Assembly: GCA_033765345.1 (NCBI GenBank) | Contig: JANRIC010000261.1 | Span: 1-57,732, forward strand | DNA: 57,732 bases | Reading direction: 5' to 3' | Source: JANRIC01 sp033765345 | GTDB taxonomy: Bacteria > Bacteroidota > Bacteroidia > Cytophagales > Microscillaceae | Part shown: in pieces, positions 8,818-17,540 of the stretch | Position numbering within the stretch: the first letter of the stretch is position 1 | Layout: the number at the start of each line of letters is the position of its first letter | Translations under genes and position numbers: made by a program | The notes under the pieces: generated by a model | The model's database searches: none | Told to the model about the DNA's origin: nothing | Seen by the model: only the letters and a program-made list of their open reading frames with translations

Positions 8818-11800
8818 TTATTCTTTTTCTTCGTGTAATTTAAGTAAAAACTCGAGAAAATGATGATTCAGCTTATTTAATAAATCTTGGTGTGAAATAT
8901 TATCTTCGGAAGATTCTTCATCAGGCATATTGAGTGGCTGGTTGTTTAGAAGTTTGATGGAACCATTTTTTTGTTTTCTCTCCGACCAATCTGCATAAAG
9001 GCTCTCAAAGCGTTTCATTTCTTCGGTATCGAGCCAGAGTACTTTGGCGCGTACGCAGGCGGGTTTATTTTCGTGAATCAGATTTTCTACCATAGATTTA
9101 AACTCTCGGTTGTGAAACCTTGCCGTCCAATTTGGGAACAGTACCGAAATATTATAATTAAAAAAGTCTTCGGGAATGGGCTTGCCGGTGTCGTATTGAA
9201 TGTAAAAAGCAATTTTATCTTCAAAAGGAATATTATCCACATCGGCAATAAACTCAAATAGTTTGTCCATTTTTTGATGGATTTCTTGGACAGACGGAAA
9301 AGCCCAGCTTACCAGCTCGATATCAATTCGCTCACTTTTAAACCGGATTTCAAAATACTTATCTTCGCGTTGAACAACTACAAAGTTTTCATAAAGTTCT
9401 TTGCCTTTGTCAGACTTGCGGATATATTCCTTTAACTGATTTACAATCTCGATTCGGTGATTAAAAGTATATCTTCGGGTAGAGCGGAGGAAGTTTTCGC
9501 CTTCTTCATTCAGGAGGTAAAATCCAAATTTTTCATCTCCTACTTCGGGGCGAAGAAGTAGGTGTTCGAGCAAATAAAATCCTTCACTTTGCATATTCAG
9601 CTCACGGATGAAGTGGACGAATGCTTTACAACCTCTTAAAGCCTCCTCATAAGTGTGGTATTGAGCGATAAACAACCATTGTTGGAGGTCAGGATATTGA
9701 AAAATCAAGTAAAAATCAGGGTCATGCGCAGAGGTCTGTCCGATCAGGTAATTTTCCAGATTCAGCCCTTCACGCAGGAAACCGGAGTTAATTTTATTTA
9801 CCTGAAATACGGCTGTTTTTGATAATGCCTTTTCATCGGCTTCTGGCTGATTTTCAAGGGCTGACAGGTCTTCCTCATCCACAAAATCAAATTGTTGTAT
9901 AATCAGATCTGCGTTTAGTCCTATTCTGTTGATGTCTGTGGTGGCATTCCAAAGCTCGATGCGTGAATCGAGGGCGTTTTCCTCTATAATTTTGATATTT
10001 CTCTGATTAAAAGTATCCAAAATAGAGCTTTTTCTGGAAATGGTGTAGACCGTATCACCGTTGGCATTTTGCAGGGATTCTTCCTGAAATACCTTATCAA
10101 GCCCCAACAAGATGCTGATTTTGGCTTCTAAGCCTGAAAGATTTCCTACGCTTTCGGGGTTCAGGAGATAATTAAATGCTCTTACGCGATTTTTATTGAT
10201 AGAGGGCAGATGTTTGAGAAACCGAGTTTTGTTTTGAATCAAAAAATAATCAAACTCTCGGCTGGAAAAATAGTAGTTTTTTTGTGAAAAAGAATATTCC
10301 ATATAGGCTTCTCCGTGGATTGCCAGCAGAAAATCCAGAAAGCGATTACGACGGTCTGAAAAATTATCCTGTCGGCGCATCAGCTCCTGAATACCCAGAT
10401 AATAATCCTTGGGAAAACTGGTATCTCCCAGTTGCACATCTCTTACAATTTCTTCTGGCTGACGGATATACAATTCCTGGATGTGAGGAATGTTGTCCAA
10501 ATTCTGATAAAAATAGGTTTGATCAAGTTCTGCTTCCAGAGAAAACAGTTCTTTGACATTACCCAGTTGAGCCAGGTAATTGGCCATAATTTGCTCAAAA
10601 AGCAGCAGGTAGCCTTTGAGCTGTTTTGCCTGTGCATTTCTTTGGGGAGTAATTTTGTCGGGGATGCCGAATTCACCGATACCATAGATGATCGGAAATT
10701 GATTTTGAATAGAATAATATTCTTTGAGATTTAGTTTTCTTCCGCTTTCAACGTCTACTGCCTCTCGATTTTCACGATAGACCCTTTTGTTAGAAGACTT
10801 CAACTCATTTAGCTTACGTTGAAAAATAAGGGATTGGATGTTGTCGTGATTGACACTATTTTTATAAAAGCTGATAGTATAGTCTTTTTTATCCCGGCTA
10901 CTACCAAATATCACTCTGGGGATCAGATGGGTAGAAATAATAAATTGATTGTCATAGATTTCATCGTTGATTTTGAGGTAGAGATTTTTTACGCTGACTA
11001 CTTCCTCCACTTCCATCATAATCTTGATAATCTCAGAAATTACGATTTTATCGAGTTTTAGGGGCAAATCCTGGTCTCGGATGAACCCATGGGTCAGCGA
11101 AGGTCCTGTATAAATCTCCTGTAGCTCAAGTCCTTGATTAAGAAGTTCTTGCAAAGAATAAAAATGAATTTCGGGATTAAAGTACTGATCTATGGCGAAA
11201 TATATTTTTGCCAGGATAGTTTCAATTTCCTCAATTTTGTCTATCTCTATGTCTGCAAAGACAGATACATCCAAAGGTTCAAGGACAACAATTTCTTCAA
11301 AATCCTCGCAGAGGTTTCGGTGGTTACAGCATACTTCCCGGATTTGATTCAAAATAAGTGCTTCTTTCTCAGCATATTGCTCATTGTTTGTTTCTTCAAG
11401 GGGCTGTCTGTCCAGATCAACAAAAATTTTATAAAGCCCTTTCAAGGAGTTTTCTTTGGGAGTGGTAGGAAACAGCCATACATTTCGAACCTCCTTGACT
11501 TGGTCTATGATCACCTTTCGATAATCGTTGATTGTCAGTGGATTAGATGGAAAAATGTCTTTGGGTTTATGAAAGGTGTGCCCGCCCTGCGTATCAGTAA
11601 ATAAAATATCCTGGATGTCAAAATTGACTCGGTACGAAAGGTCGGTTAGTGCGTAACACAACTGTTCTAAGATTGTAACGCCGGGGTCGTGCTCATTATA
11701 ATCAGTCCAAAATGCACCAGTAAGCTCCTGAATGAACTGAATGCCCTGATTTCTGAGAAACTCGAAGTTCAATCCCTGATTGGCGTAATCTTCGTCGCTG

Positions 11801-11823
11801 ATAAATTCAGGTTTTTCCATCAT
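8818..11823 (-). CDS. eCIS baseplate wedge-like protein (Afp11/Afp12 class)
   Basis: 1001 aa. Residues 39-65 read FWTDYNEHDPGVTILEQ followed by LCYALTDLSYR. This is the N-terminal signature of the large gp6/gpJ-like baseplate proteins of contractile injection systems (Afp11/Pvc11-type). The rest is alpha/beta without signal peptide or membrane helices. It would form part of the wedge ring that links the hub (spike and LysM protein) to the sheath. It is transcribed away from the other structural genes and starts 9 bp after a small 64-aa gene, with which it forms a two-gene left-reading unit. Assignment to Afp11 rather than Afp12 is an inference; the 1263-aa protein further right would take the other role. 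Confidence 0.78.
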   Translation of the reverse strand: MMEKPEFISDEDYANQGLNFEFLRNQGIQFIQELTGAFWTDYNEHDPGVTILEQLCYALTDLSYRVNFDIQDILFTDTQGGHTFHKPKDIFPSNPLTINDYRKVIIDQVKEVRNVWLFPTTPKENSLKGLYKIFVDLDRQPLEETNNEQYAEKEALILNQIREVCCNHRNLCEDFEEIVVLEPLDVSVFADIEIDKIEEIETILAKIYFAIDQYFNPEIHFYSLQELLNQGLELQEIYTGPSLTHGFIRDQDLPLKLDKIVISEIIKIMMEVEEVVSVKNLYLKINDEIYDNQFIISTHLIPRVIFGSSRDKKDYTISFYKNSVNHDNIQSLIFQRKLNELKSSNKRVYRENREAVDVESGRKLNLKEYYSIQNQFPIIYGIGEFGIPDKITPQRNAQAKQLKGYLLLFEQIMANYLAQLGNVKELFSLEAELDQTYFYQNLDNIPHIQELYIRQPEEIVRDVQLGDTSFPKDYYLGIQELMRRQDNFSDRRNRFLDFLLAIHGEAYMEYSFSQKNYYFSSREFDYFLIQNKTRFLKHLPSINKNRVRAFNYLLNPESVGNLSGLEAKISILLGLDKVFQEESLQNANGDTVYTISRKSSILDTFNQRNIKIIEENALDSRIELWNATTDINRIGLNADLIIQQFDFVDEEDLSALENQPEADEKALSKTAVFQVNKINSGFLREGLNLENYLIGQTSAHDPDFYLIFQYPDLQQWLFIAQYHTYEEALRGCKAFVHFIRELNMQSEGFYLLEHLLLRPEVGDEKFGFYLLNEEGENFLRSTRRYTFNHRIEIVNQLKEYIRKSDKGKELYENFVVVQREDKYFEIRFKSERIDIELVSWAFPSVQEIHQKMDKLFEFIADVDNIPFEDKIAFYIQYDTGKPIPEDFFNYNISVLFPNWTARFHNREFKSMVENLIHENKPACVRAKVLWLDTEEMKRFESLYADWSERKQKNGSIKLLNNQPLNMPDEESSEDNISHQDLLNKLNHHFLEFLLKLHEEKE

Positions 11824-11832
11824 TGAATTATG

Positions 11833-12027
11833 TTAGTTAGGTTGATTAGAATTATCATTAAAACTGATATCAGAGTAGTTTTGATCGGTTTTTAATTGCT
11901 GATTTGCCTGTGTATTGAGCTTGCCGATCAGTTCATAAACCTCTTCAAAGGGTAATTTACCAAGGGCTTTAAAAATGAGATTGGCCTCCGCAATGGTCAG
12001 ATCAAAAACTACTGTTTCACTTTTCAT
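11833..12027 (-). CDS. Small phage-type protein, 64 aa
   Basis: No named family. The core IFKALGKLPFEEVYELIGKL matches a pattern I know from many small uncharacterised phage and prophage proteins: L-x-x-L-G-x-L-P then a helix V-x-x-L-I-x-K-L. The tail is Asn/Gln/Asp-rich and probably disordered. It is the first gene of the left-reading unit, 9 bp ahead of the baseplate protein, and faces the divergent promoter region. It may be an assembly factor, a small baseplate part or a regulator; the sequence does not decide. Confidence 0.72.
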   Translation of the reverse strand: MKSETVVFDLTIAEANLIFKALGKLPFEEVYELIGKLNTQANQQLKTDQNYSDISFNDNSNQPN

Positions 12028-12213
12028 AAGATGTTGTTTTAGGTCAAATGAGTCAATATCTATTCCTTTTTTTGAAATTATGCAAATATTAAAGTATAAA
12101 CAAAACTTATTTGATTGATTTTTAAAAAAAATTTGGATTTTACTTTTTTTTTTAATAAATAGTATAAATATTGCTTTATAAATTGTAATACTAACTAATC
12201 ATTCAACCGAAAT
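12028..12213. promoter_or_regulatory. Divergent control region of the eCIS
   Basis: This 186-bp, very AT-rich stretch separates the left-reading pair from the right-reading structural genes, so promoters for both must lie here or nearby. I find no perfect TAnnTTTG. On the minus strand AATATTTG has one mismatch, and on the plus strand only AT-rich matches occur. A long T-run at about 12144-12153 is notable. No operator-like palindrome was seen. Confidence 0.5.
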
Positions 12214-12765
12214 ATGATATATTTTGCACTTAAAACGATTTCGGAAAGTCTTAATACTTATATAAAAAACCGCTTTTCTCTTAGTAAAGATAAGGTAATC
12301 CTGTCTGAAGTCATAGACAAAGATAGCCAGGAAGCTGCTACGGACAAAGATAAAATTGCACTTACCTTAATTAATATTCAACAAGAGAAAAATATCAATA
12401 AAACCTCTCACGCTACAAGCACCCCTGCACCTCTTCATTTAAATCTTTTTTTGATGTTTTCAGTCTACTTCGGCGAAGACGGCAGTTATGAGGAATCGCT
12501 CAAAGAACTTTCGGCTGTGATCAGTTTTTTTCAGGCTAAACACGTGTTTAATCATCAAAATACGCCTGATTTACATCATAATATTGACAAACTTGTTTTT
12601 GAATTTCTCAATCATGATCTACAAAACCTGAGTTATATATGGGGAATGTTGGGAGGAAAATACGTGCCTTCGGTCATGTATAAAGTTAGAATGATCACTA
12701 TTCAGGAAGGAAGTTTCGACAATTTTCCTCCTGTTTTTACTGGTTTTGGCAGTGGTAACTTCTAA
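12214..12765 (+). CDS. DUF4255 (Pvc16-like) eCIS tube/sheath terminator protein
   Basis: 183 aa. The sequence matches the Pvc16/DUF4255 N-terminal family: IYFALKTISESLNTYIKNRF at the start, then an IALTLINIQQEK strand, a LHLNLFLMFSVYF strand, and YEESLKELSAVISFFQAKHV. In Afp/PVC particles Afp16/Pvc16 caps the distal end of tube and sheath and sets termination. It is the first gene of the right-reading eCIS run, as in many Bacteroidota clusters. ATG 12214 is supported by the strong N-terminal match. It is followed 16 bp later by the 353-aa gene. Confidence 0.88.
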   Translation: MIYFALKTISESLNTYIKNRFSLSKDKVILSEVIDKDSQEAATDKDKIALTLINIQQEKNINKTSHATSTPAPLHLNLFLMFSVYFGEDGSYEESLKELSAVISFFQAKHVFNHQNTPDLHHNIDKLVFEFLNHDLQNLSYIWGMLGGKYVPSVMYKVRMITIQEGSFDNFPPVFTGFGSGNF

Positions 12766-12781
12766 ATAAAGCCCTAAGTCT

Positions 12782-13843
12782 ATGCTTGATTTACAATTTA
12801 AATATAATCCCTGGATTACATTGACGGTTCTGCATCATTATTTTGAAGATCAGGTCGCCCGTGATTTTCGTTTGGTGCCTTCTGATGATACCCAAAGGCT
12901 GTCTCGTAAAATGGGATTTTTGATCAAAGATACCCCCAACGGCATGGTGGTGCTCTATGATGCATTACATACAGAGGCTTTAAGAGATTATTTGAAACAG
13001 TACGAAGTCATCAAACTATCATTTTATTTATATTTCTCTGATCCATATCTTTTTACTTATACCAATCTCCCTCTTTTTTTAAATTCTACAGCTTATATTT
13101 TTTATTTTTCCAATGAAGGGGCAAGCGACCGAAAATTACTCCACACCCAAACCTTTGTATCGGGAGCAGATGCCTGTCCAGCCAAACCCAATAACCTTGA
13201 GCTAAACTATGATAGCCCTCCCCAAAAGCTGAGTATTCGCCATGGGCAAATCACTGTTATGGAGCTAAAGCCTGAAGCAGGGCAAACTTATTACATAGAT
13301 TTGAGTGAATTCAAGGAGGGGAAGTATTCACTCTATGAAAATGAAGTACTTAAAGAAGAGTTTATTAGGCTAAACATCAATTCTCTAAAACGCCCTTTTG
13401 CTTTGCTCGATTTTAATATCAGTGGCACAGTAGCCCAAGAGATGATTCAGCATATTCAACACCTGGAGGATATTCCGGAGCAAAAATATGAAATTGCCCT
13501 TGACACCCGTCATACTTATTGGAAATACTATATTGTACCCAAATACGGAGAAGGACTTGAGAGCCTTTATATAGATACCGGAGATAAAAAAATAAAATTT
13601 TCAGGTCCTATGCCTGCGAAATTGCCTAATGGGGCGGATGCATACCTTTTTGAATCCGAACAAACCCTTTCACTCAAAGAAATATCTCCTTATAAATTTC
13701 AGCTCATTAAACAAAAAGATGCCAAAGGAAAAGATGCAAAAAAAATTCTACGCAGATTACCCTGTCCCAATTTAGGTTCTATCAAACCTGAATCAAAAGA
13801 TAAGGATGCTAAGATTTATTCAGAGATTATTGTTTATATTTAA
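12782..13843 (+). CDS. eCIS-associated protein of unknown function, 353 aa
   Basis: Not recognised as a named family. It has no signal peptide, membrane helix or catalytic motif that I can point to. The N-terminus (MLDLQFKYNPWITLTVLHHY) and the middle (alternating YIDLSEFKEGKYSLYENEV-like strands) suggest a beta-rich structural protein, and the C-terminus (KIYSEIIVYI) ends in a hydrophobic strand. It lies between the DUF4255 terminator gene and the sheath gene, 27 bp before the latter, clearly inside the operon. The position suggests a structural or assembly role at the distal end or sheath. It is unlikely to be cargo given its place among the core genes, but that is inference. Confidence 0.75.
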   Translation: MLDLQFKYNPWITLTVLHHYFEDQVARDFRLVPSDDTQRLSRKMGFLIKDTPNGMVVLYDALHTEALRDYLKQYEVIKLSFYLYFSDPYLFTYTNLPLFLNSTAYIFYFSNEGASDRKLLHTQTFVSGADACPAKPNNLELNYDSPPQKLSIRHGQITVMELKPEAGQTYYIDLSEFKEGKYSLYENEVLKEEFIRLNINSLKRPFALLDFNISGTVAQEMIQHIQHLEDIPEQKYEIALDTRHTYWKYYIVPKYGEGLESLYIDTGDKKIKFSGPMPAKLPNGADAYLFESEQTLSLKEISPYKFQLIKQKDAKGKDAKKILRRLPCPNLGSIKPESKDKDAKIYSEIIVYI

Positions 13844-13870
13844 ATTTAACAGATCTATTACATTTTTATT

Positions 13871-15502
13871 ATGGCAACAAGACTTGCAACACCCGGAGTT
13901 TACATTGAGGAAAAGAATGCATTTCCCAACTCGGTGGCGGCTGTACCTACGGCCGTTCCAGCCTTTGTCGGTTATACTGAAAAAACTGTCAGAAATGGAC
14001 AGTCTTTGATTAACCGCCCGGTTCGAATTACTTCTCTTACCGAATATCATGATATTTTCGGTGGAGGCTTTCAGTCTACTTTTGATATCAAAGAAGCCAG
14101 CGGTAGTGAATTTGATACCCAAATCGGCGGCAAAAATTTTCAGGTTGTTCCTAGTAACAATGCCAGATTTATCTTATATGACAGCATGCGCTTGTTTTTT
14201 GCCAATGGAGGAAGTACTTGTTATGTCGTTACGGTAGGGGCATATTTTCAGACTGACGGTAAGTCGGCTACACCTACTATTCCTTCTTTGCCTACGGCTG
14301 ATTCTGGAGCCAAAGAAGAAGGTAAAACGCCTGTCAGTACGCCAAAATTAGCTTCTACCAGTGCTGCGGCAGGTAAACCCAAAGCCAATCAAATCTCTAA
14401 AAAAGCACTTGAAAGCGGCTTAAATACCCTGATCTCAGAAGATGAACCCACGATGATTGTCATTCCTGAAGCCGTCATGCTGGAAAAAGCAGATTGTTTT
14501 GCCTTGCAACAAGCCATGATGATGCACTGCGGCTATAAGATGAAAGACAGGGTGAGTATTCTGGATGTATATGACGGATACAAAGCCCGTAGCTATGATG
14601 AGCAGGACGTGATTACTCAGTTTAGAGAAGGAATAGGCAATAACTTCCTAAACTTTGGAGCTGCCTATTATCCCTGGGTATATACTTCAATTGTACAAAA
14701 TGAAGAAGTAAGTTTTGCTAATTTTAGCAATCTTGAAGTATTGGCCACCTTGCTTACTATTGAAGTAGACGAAATCACTAAAGACAAAAAAAGAGCCGAA
14801 GAAAGTAAGGCTGAAATCAAAAAACTTACCGAAGCCAAAGTAGATGCCGAAAGCCTGAACCAAACACTCAAAGTGATCAGCCCTACTTACAAAACCTTCT
14901 TGGATAAAATCAAAATGTTGCTCAATATTCTGCCTCCCAGTGCCGGAATGGCAGGAATTTTTACAGCCGTAGACAATAGCATCGGCGTATGGAAAGCCCC
15001 TGCCAACGTAGGGTTTAACAGCGTGATCACTCCACTCGTGAAAATCACACACGACGACCAGGAAGACCTCAATGTAACCGTGACCGGTAAATCTGTCAAT
15101 GCCCTGCGTACTTTTGTAGGCGAAGGTACCGTAGTCTGGGGAGCTCGTACCCTAGATGGCAACAGCCAAGACTGGCGCTACATCAACGTTCGCCGTACGA
15201 TGCTTTACATCGAGCAATCCATCAAAGGAGCCGCCAAAACCTATGTGTTTGCCCCTAATACTGCACCTACCTGGATTCTGGTCAAAAGTATGATTTCTTC
15301 CTTCCTGACCGGACTTTGGAAAGCCGGAGGCTTGGTTGGTGCTACTCCCGCAGAAGCTTTTGAAGTAGAGGTCGGTTTGGGTGCTACGATGACCCCCAAT
15401 GACATTCTGGATGGAATTATGCGTATTACCGTGAAGGTGGCCGTATCTCGTCCGGCTGAATTTATTGTAATTACTTTCCAGCAGAAAATGCAGGAATCCT
15501 AA
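13871..15502 (+). CDS. eCIS contractile sheath protein
   Basis: 543 aa, phage-tail-sheath/Afp2-4 family. The N-terminus LATPGVYIEEKNAFPNSVAA carries the PGVYxEE arm that interlocks neighbouring subunits. The C-terminal domain has the family hallmark GARTLDGNSQDWRYINVRRT, MLYIEQSIKGAAKTYVF and a final beta strand (AEFIVITFQQKM). Two insertions stand out: an A/P/S/T/K low-complexity stretch at about residues 127-180 and a charged coiled-coil-like segment at about 300-350 (KKRAEESKAEIKKLTEAKVD). Both probably sit on the outside of the sheath. Only one sheath gene is present; Afp has three. The tube gene follows 51 bp later. Confidence 0.95.
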   Translation: MATRLATPGVYIEEKNAFPNSVAAVPTAVPAFVGYTEKTVRNGQSLINRPVRITSLTEYHDIFGGGFQSTFDIKEASGSEFDTQIGGKNFQVVPSNNARFILYDSMRLFFANGGSTCYVVTVGAYFQTDGKSATPTIPSLPTADSGAKEEGKTPVSTPKLASTSAAAGKPKANQISKKALESGLNTLISEDEPTMIVIPEAVMLEKADCFALQQAMMMHCGYKMKDRVSILDVYDGYKARSYDEQDVITQFREGIGNNFLNFGAAYYPWVYTSIVQNEEVSFANFSNLEVLATLLTIEVDEITKDKKRAEESKAEIKKLTEAKVDAESLNQTLKVISPTYKTFLDKIKMLLNILPPSAGMAGIFTAVDNSIGVWKAPANVGFNSVITPLVKITHDDQEDLNVTVTGKSVNALRTFVGEGTVVWGARTLDGNSQDWRYINVRRTMLYIEQSIKGAAKTYVFAPNTAPTWILVKSMISSFLTGLWKAGGLVGATPAEAFEVEVGLGATMTPNDILDGIMRITVKVAVSRPAEFIVITFQQKMQES

Positions 15503-15553
15503 ATATGTTTCATTTAATTTTTAACAAATTATTCAAACTAAATTATTTTCACT

Positions 15554-16009
15554 ATGGCAGATCAAAACGCTGACCTATGGCCAATACCCAAGTTTCACTT
15601 TACTGTAGATTTTGAAGGTGACACCATGAGCTGTCAGGAAGTCACCGGGCTGAAACTTAGCACCGAACACATTGAGTACCGTTTTGGAGATGATCCTACT
15701 TTTACCAAACAAAAAATTCCGGGTTTGAAAAAATACGAAAATATTACCATCAAAAAAGGTGTATTTACCGACGATTTTCGCATTTATGAATGGTATAATG
15801 AAGTGCAAACCGACCCTTCTCAGCGCAAAAAAATCACAATCAGCCTTTTAGGAGATTCGGCTGATGAAGTGATTATGACCTGGGAAATTGAAAATGCCTT
15901 CCCGGTAAGTATTTCTGCCCCGGACTTGAACGCCGAAGGGAATGAACTTGCCGTAGAAACCATTGAATTAGCCCATGAAGGAATCAGCCTACAACAGGCT
16001 CCCAAATAA
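15554..16009 (+). CDS. eCIS inner tube protein 1
   Basis: 151 aa, gp19/Hcp-like tail tube family (Afp1/Afp5 class). Recognisable features are the start PIPKFHFTVDFEGDTMSCQE, then VTGLKLSTEHIEYRFGDDP, KIPGLKKYENITIKKGVF and a closing strand AVETIELAHEGI. Subunits stack in hexameric rings inside the sheath. Its length and motif order are normal. It is followed after only 9 bp by a second, diverged tube gene. The highly charged FGDDPTF motif distinguishes it from the second copy. Confidence 0.93.
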   Translation: MADQNADLWPIPKFHFTVDFEGDTMSCQEVTGLKLSTEHIEYRFGDDPTFTKQKIPGLKKYENITIKKGVFTDDFRIYEWYNEVQTDPSQRKKITISLLGDSADEVIMTWEIENAFPVSISAPDLNAEGNELAVETIELAHEGISLQQAPK

Positions 16010-16018
16010 TCGGTAACA

Positions 16019-16495
16019 ATGGCGGATAATGTAGCTTACAGACCACCCATCGGTTTCTACTTCACAGTAGAAATCGTGGGTTTATCTAACGCAGACCCGA
16101 TTGGGTTTCAGGAGGTAAGGGGGCTTTCTTTTGATATTCAGACGGAGGAGATCGTACACGGAGGAGATATAACACCTTACAAAGTGCCTACATCCATTCG
16201 ATACCCTAATCTGGTTCTGAAAAAAGGACTGATTCCCAAAAACAAAAAATACGAAAAGGGTTCAGCTTTGTTTGATTGGTGTCAGACATCAGTAACGGAT
16301 CAATTCAAGATCAAGGCTTATAATATCAATATCCAACTACTTGACAGACAGCAAAATCCCCTTGCTTCCTGGACGGTAATCAGGGCGTATCCGGTAAAAT
16401 TTGAGGTTTCAGAATTTAATGCCGAGCAAAATGCCATTGTTTTTGAAACCGTAGAGCTTTGTTATAAAAGATTTCAGGTAGAATCTCCCAATTGA
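16019..16495 (+). CDS. eCIS inner tube protein 2 (tube initiator-like)
   Basis: 158 aa, same gp19-like family as its neighbour but clearly diverged. It begins PPIGFYFTVEIVGLSNADPI, then GFQEVRGLSFDIQTEEI, YPNLVLKKGLIPKN and ends IVFETVELCYKRF. In Afp/PVC systems diverged tube paralogues form the first rings on the baseplate hub (Afp5-type) while the main one polymerises. The order here, directly ahead of the DUF5908, LysM and spike genes, fits an adaptor ring. It starts 9 bp after the first tube gene. Confidence 0.9.
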   Translation: MADNVAYRPPIGFYFTVEIVGLSNADPIGFQEVRGLSFDIQTEEIVHGGDITPYKVPTSIRYPNLVLKKGLIPKNKKYEKGSALFDWCQTSVTDQFKIKAYNINIQLLDRQQNPLASWTVIRAYPVKFEVSEFNAEQNAIVFETVELCYKRFQVESPN

Positions 16496-16548
16496 TAGAT
16501 CAATCGGATTGATTTTTTTTGACTTAATTAATTTACTTAAAGCATCCT

Positions 16549-16722
16549 ATGGCAATTGAAATCAAAGAAATCATCGTGAAAGTCACCGTAGATTCACAAC
16601 CTAAGCATTCCAAACAAGATTTGAAGATCATAAACACCTTGATTTATCAAACCAAAAAGGAAATCATAGAAGAATGCAAAGAATATATCCGAAAGCTAAG
16701 GGAAGATAAATTTGAAAGATAA
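16549..16722 (+). CDS. DUF5908 small eCIS protein, 57 aa
   Basis: Start ATG 16549, stop TAA 16720-16722. The sequence opens MAIEIKEIIVKVTVD, the pattern I associate with the DUF5908 family of small proteins found in Bacteroidota eCIS clusters, and continues as a lysine/glutamate-rich helix (YQTKKEIIEECKEYIRKL). It lies between the second tube and the LysM protein and stops 13 bp before the latter. A role as a small hub or assembly component is plausible but unproven. Confidence 0.82.
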   Translation: MAIEIKEIIVKVTVDSQPKHSKQDLKIINTLIYQTKKEIIEECKEYIRKLREDKFER

Positions 16723-16734
16723 CGGAGATAAAAT

Positions 16735-17538
16735 ATGAATACCACAAGATTAAAAATAATTAAACAGACCAATTCATCCGGCGGAGGGGGGGGATCATCT
16801 TCTTCCGGGAATGGTACGCCTACATCTAATGCTGCGGATGATCCAGAGGGCTTACCGGCTCCTTCCAATAGCGGCGATAGCGAATTTGTCGCACTGATCA
16901 ATCCGGCTACTTTGACCTTCGGGGCTTCTATTAATTATAACGGACCCAGTCCAAATGCTTCTCCTGCTGGAGCAGGTGCATCGGGCAGTGCCTCTCCAGC
17001 ACAGCCTATCGGGCAGGCACACCCACACTTAATCTACCAAAGTACTGATCCAGAGACTTTATCCTTTAAGTTGGTTTTTGATGGTACAGGAGCTTTGGGT
17101 GCGGCTACCAACCAACCTAGCTTTGTCACCCAACAAATCAATCAGTTAAAAAAAATAACTTATTATTATCAAGGAGAGGCTCATGAACCTAATAAGGTAC
17201 TGATTGCCTGGGGTAACTTTACTTTCTATGCCAAACTCAGGTCAATGTCTATCAATTACAAATTATTTAATCCAGAAGGAGACCCCGTTAGAGCCGAAGT
17301 AGACCTGCAGTTTTCAGGATCAACGAACCCCGAAGAAGCTCAAAGACTCATGAATCAAAGCTCGCCGGATTTGTCTCACGTACGCGTGATCAAAGCTGGC
17401 GATACGTTGCCATTGATGTGTAAACGTATCTATGGAAATAGCAAAATGTATCTCGAGGTCGCACGTATCAATGGTTTGGTAAATTTTCGTAACTTAAAAC
17501 CTGGAACGGAGATACTTTTTCCTCCGATTAAAAAATAA
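16735..17538 (+). CDS. eCIS LysM baseplate hub protein (Afp7-like)
   Basis: 267 aa. A glycine/serine/proline/alanine-rich, probably disordered N-terminal part (about residues 10-100, with a run of Gly and Ser near 15-25) precedes a beta domain (LIYQSTDPETLSFKLVFDGT). The protein ends in a LysM-type module: VIKAGDTLPLMCKRIYGNSK, EVARINGL and LKPGTEILFP. Afp7/Pvc7 and gp53-like proteins carry this LysM tail and join the spike to the wedges. Its stop is only 2 bp before the spike gene, so translational coupling is likely. The low-complexity insert containing GAGASGSASPAQP is unusual in a hub protein. Confidence 0.88.
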   Translation: MNTTRLKIIKQTNSSGGGGGSSSSGNGTPTSNAADDPEGLPAPSNSGDSEFVALINPATLTFGASINYNGPSPNASPAGAGASGSASPAQPIGQAHPHLIYQSTDPETLSFKLVFDGTGALGAATNQPSFVTQQINQLKKITYYYQGEAHEPNKVLIAWGNFTFYAKLRSMSINYKLFNPEGDPVRAEVDLQFSGSTNPEEAQRLMNQSSPDLSHVRVIKAGDTLPLMCKRIYGNSKMYLEVARINGLVNFRNLKPGTEILFPPIKK

Positions 17539-17540
17539 TT

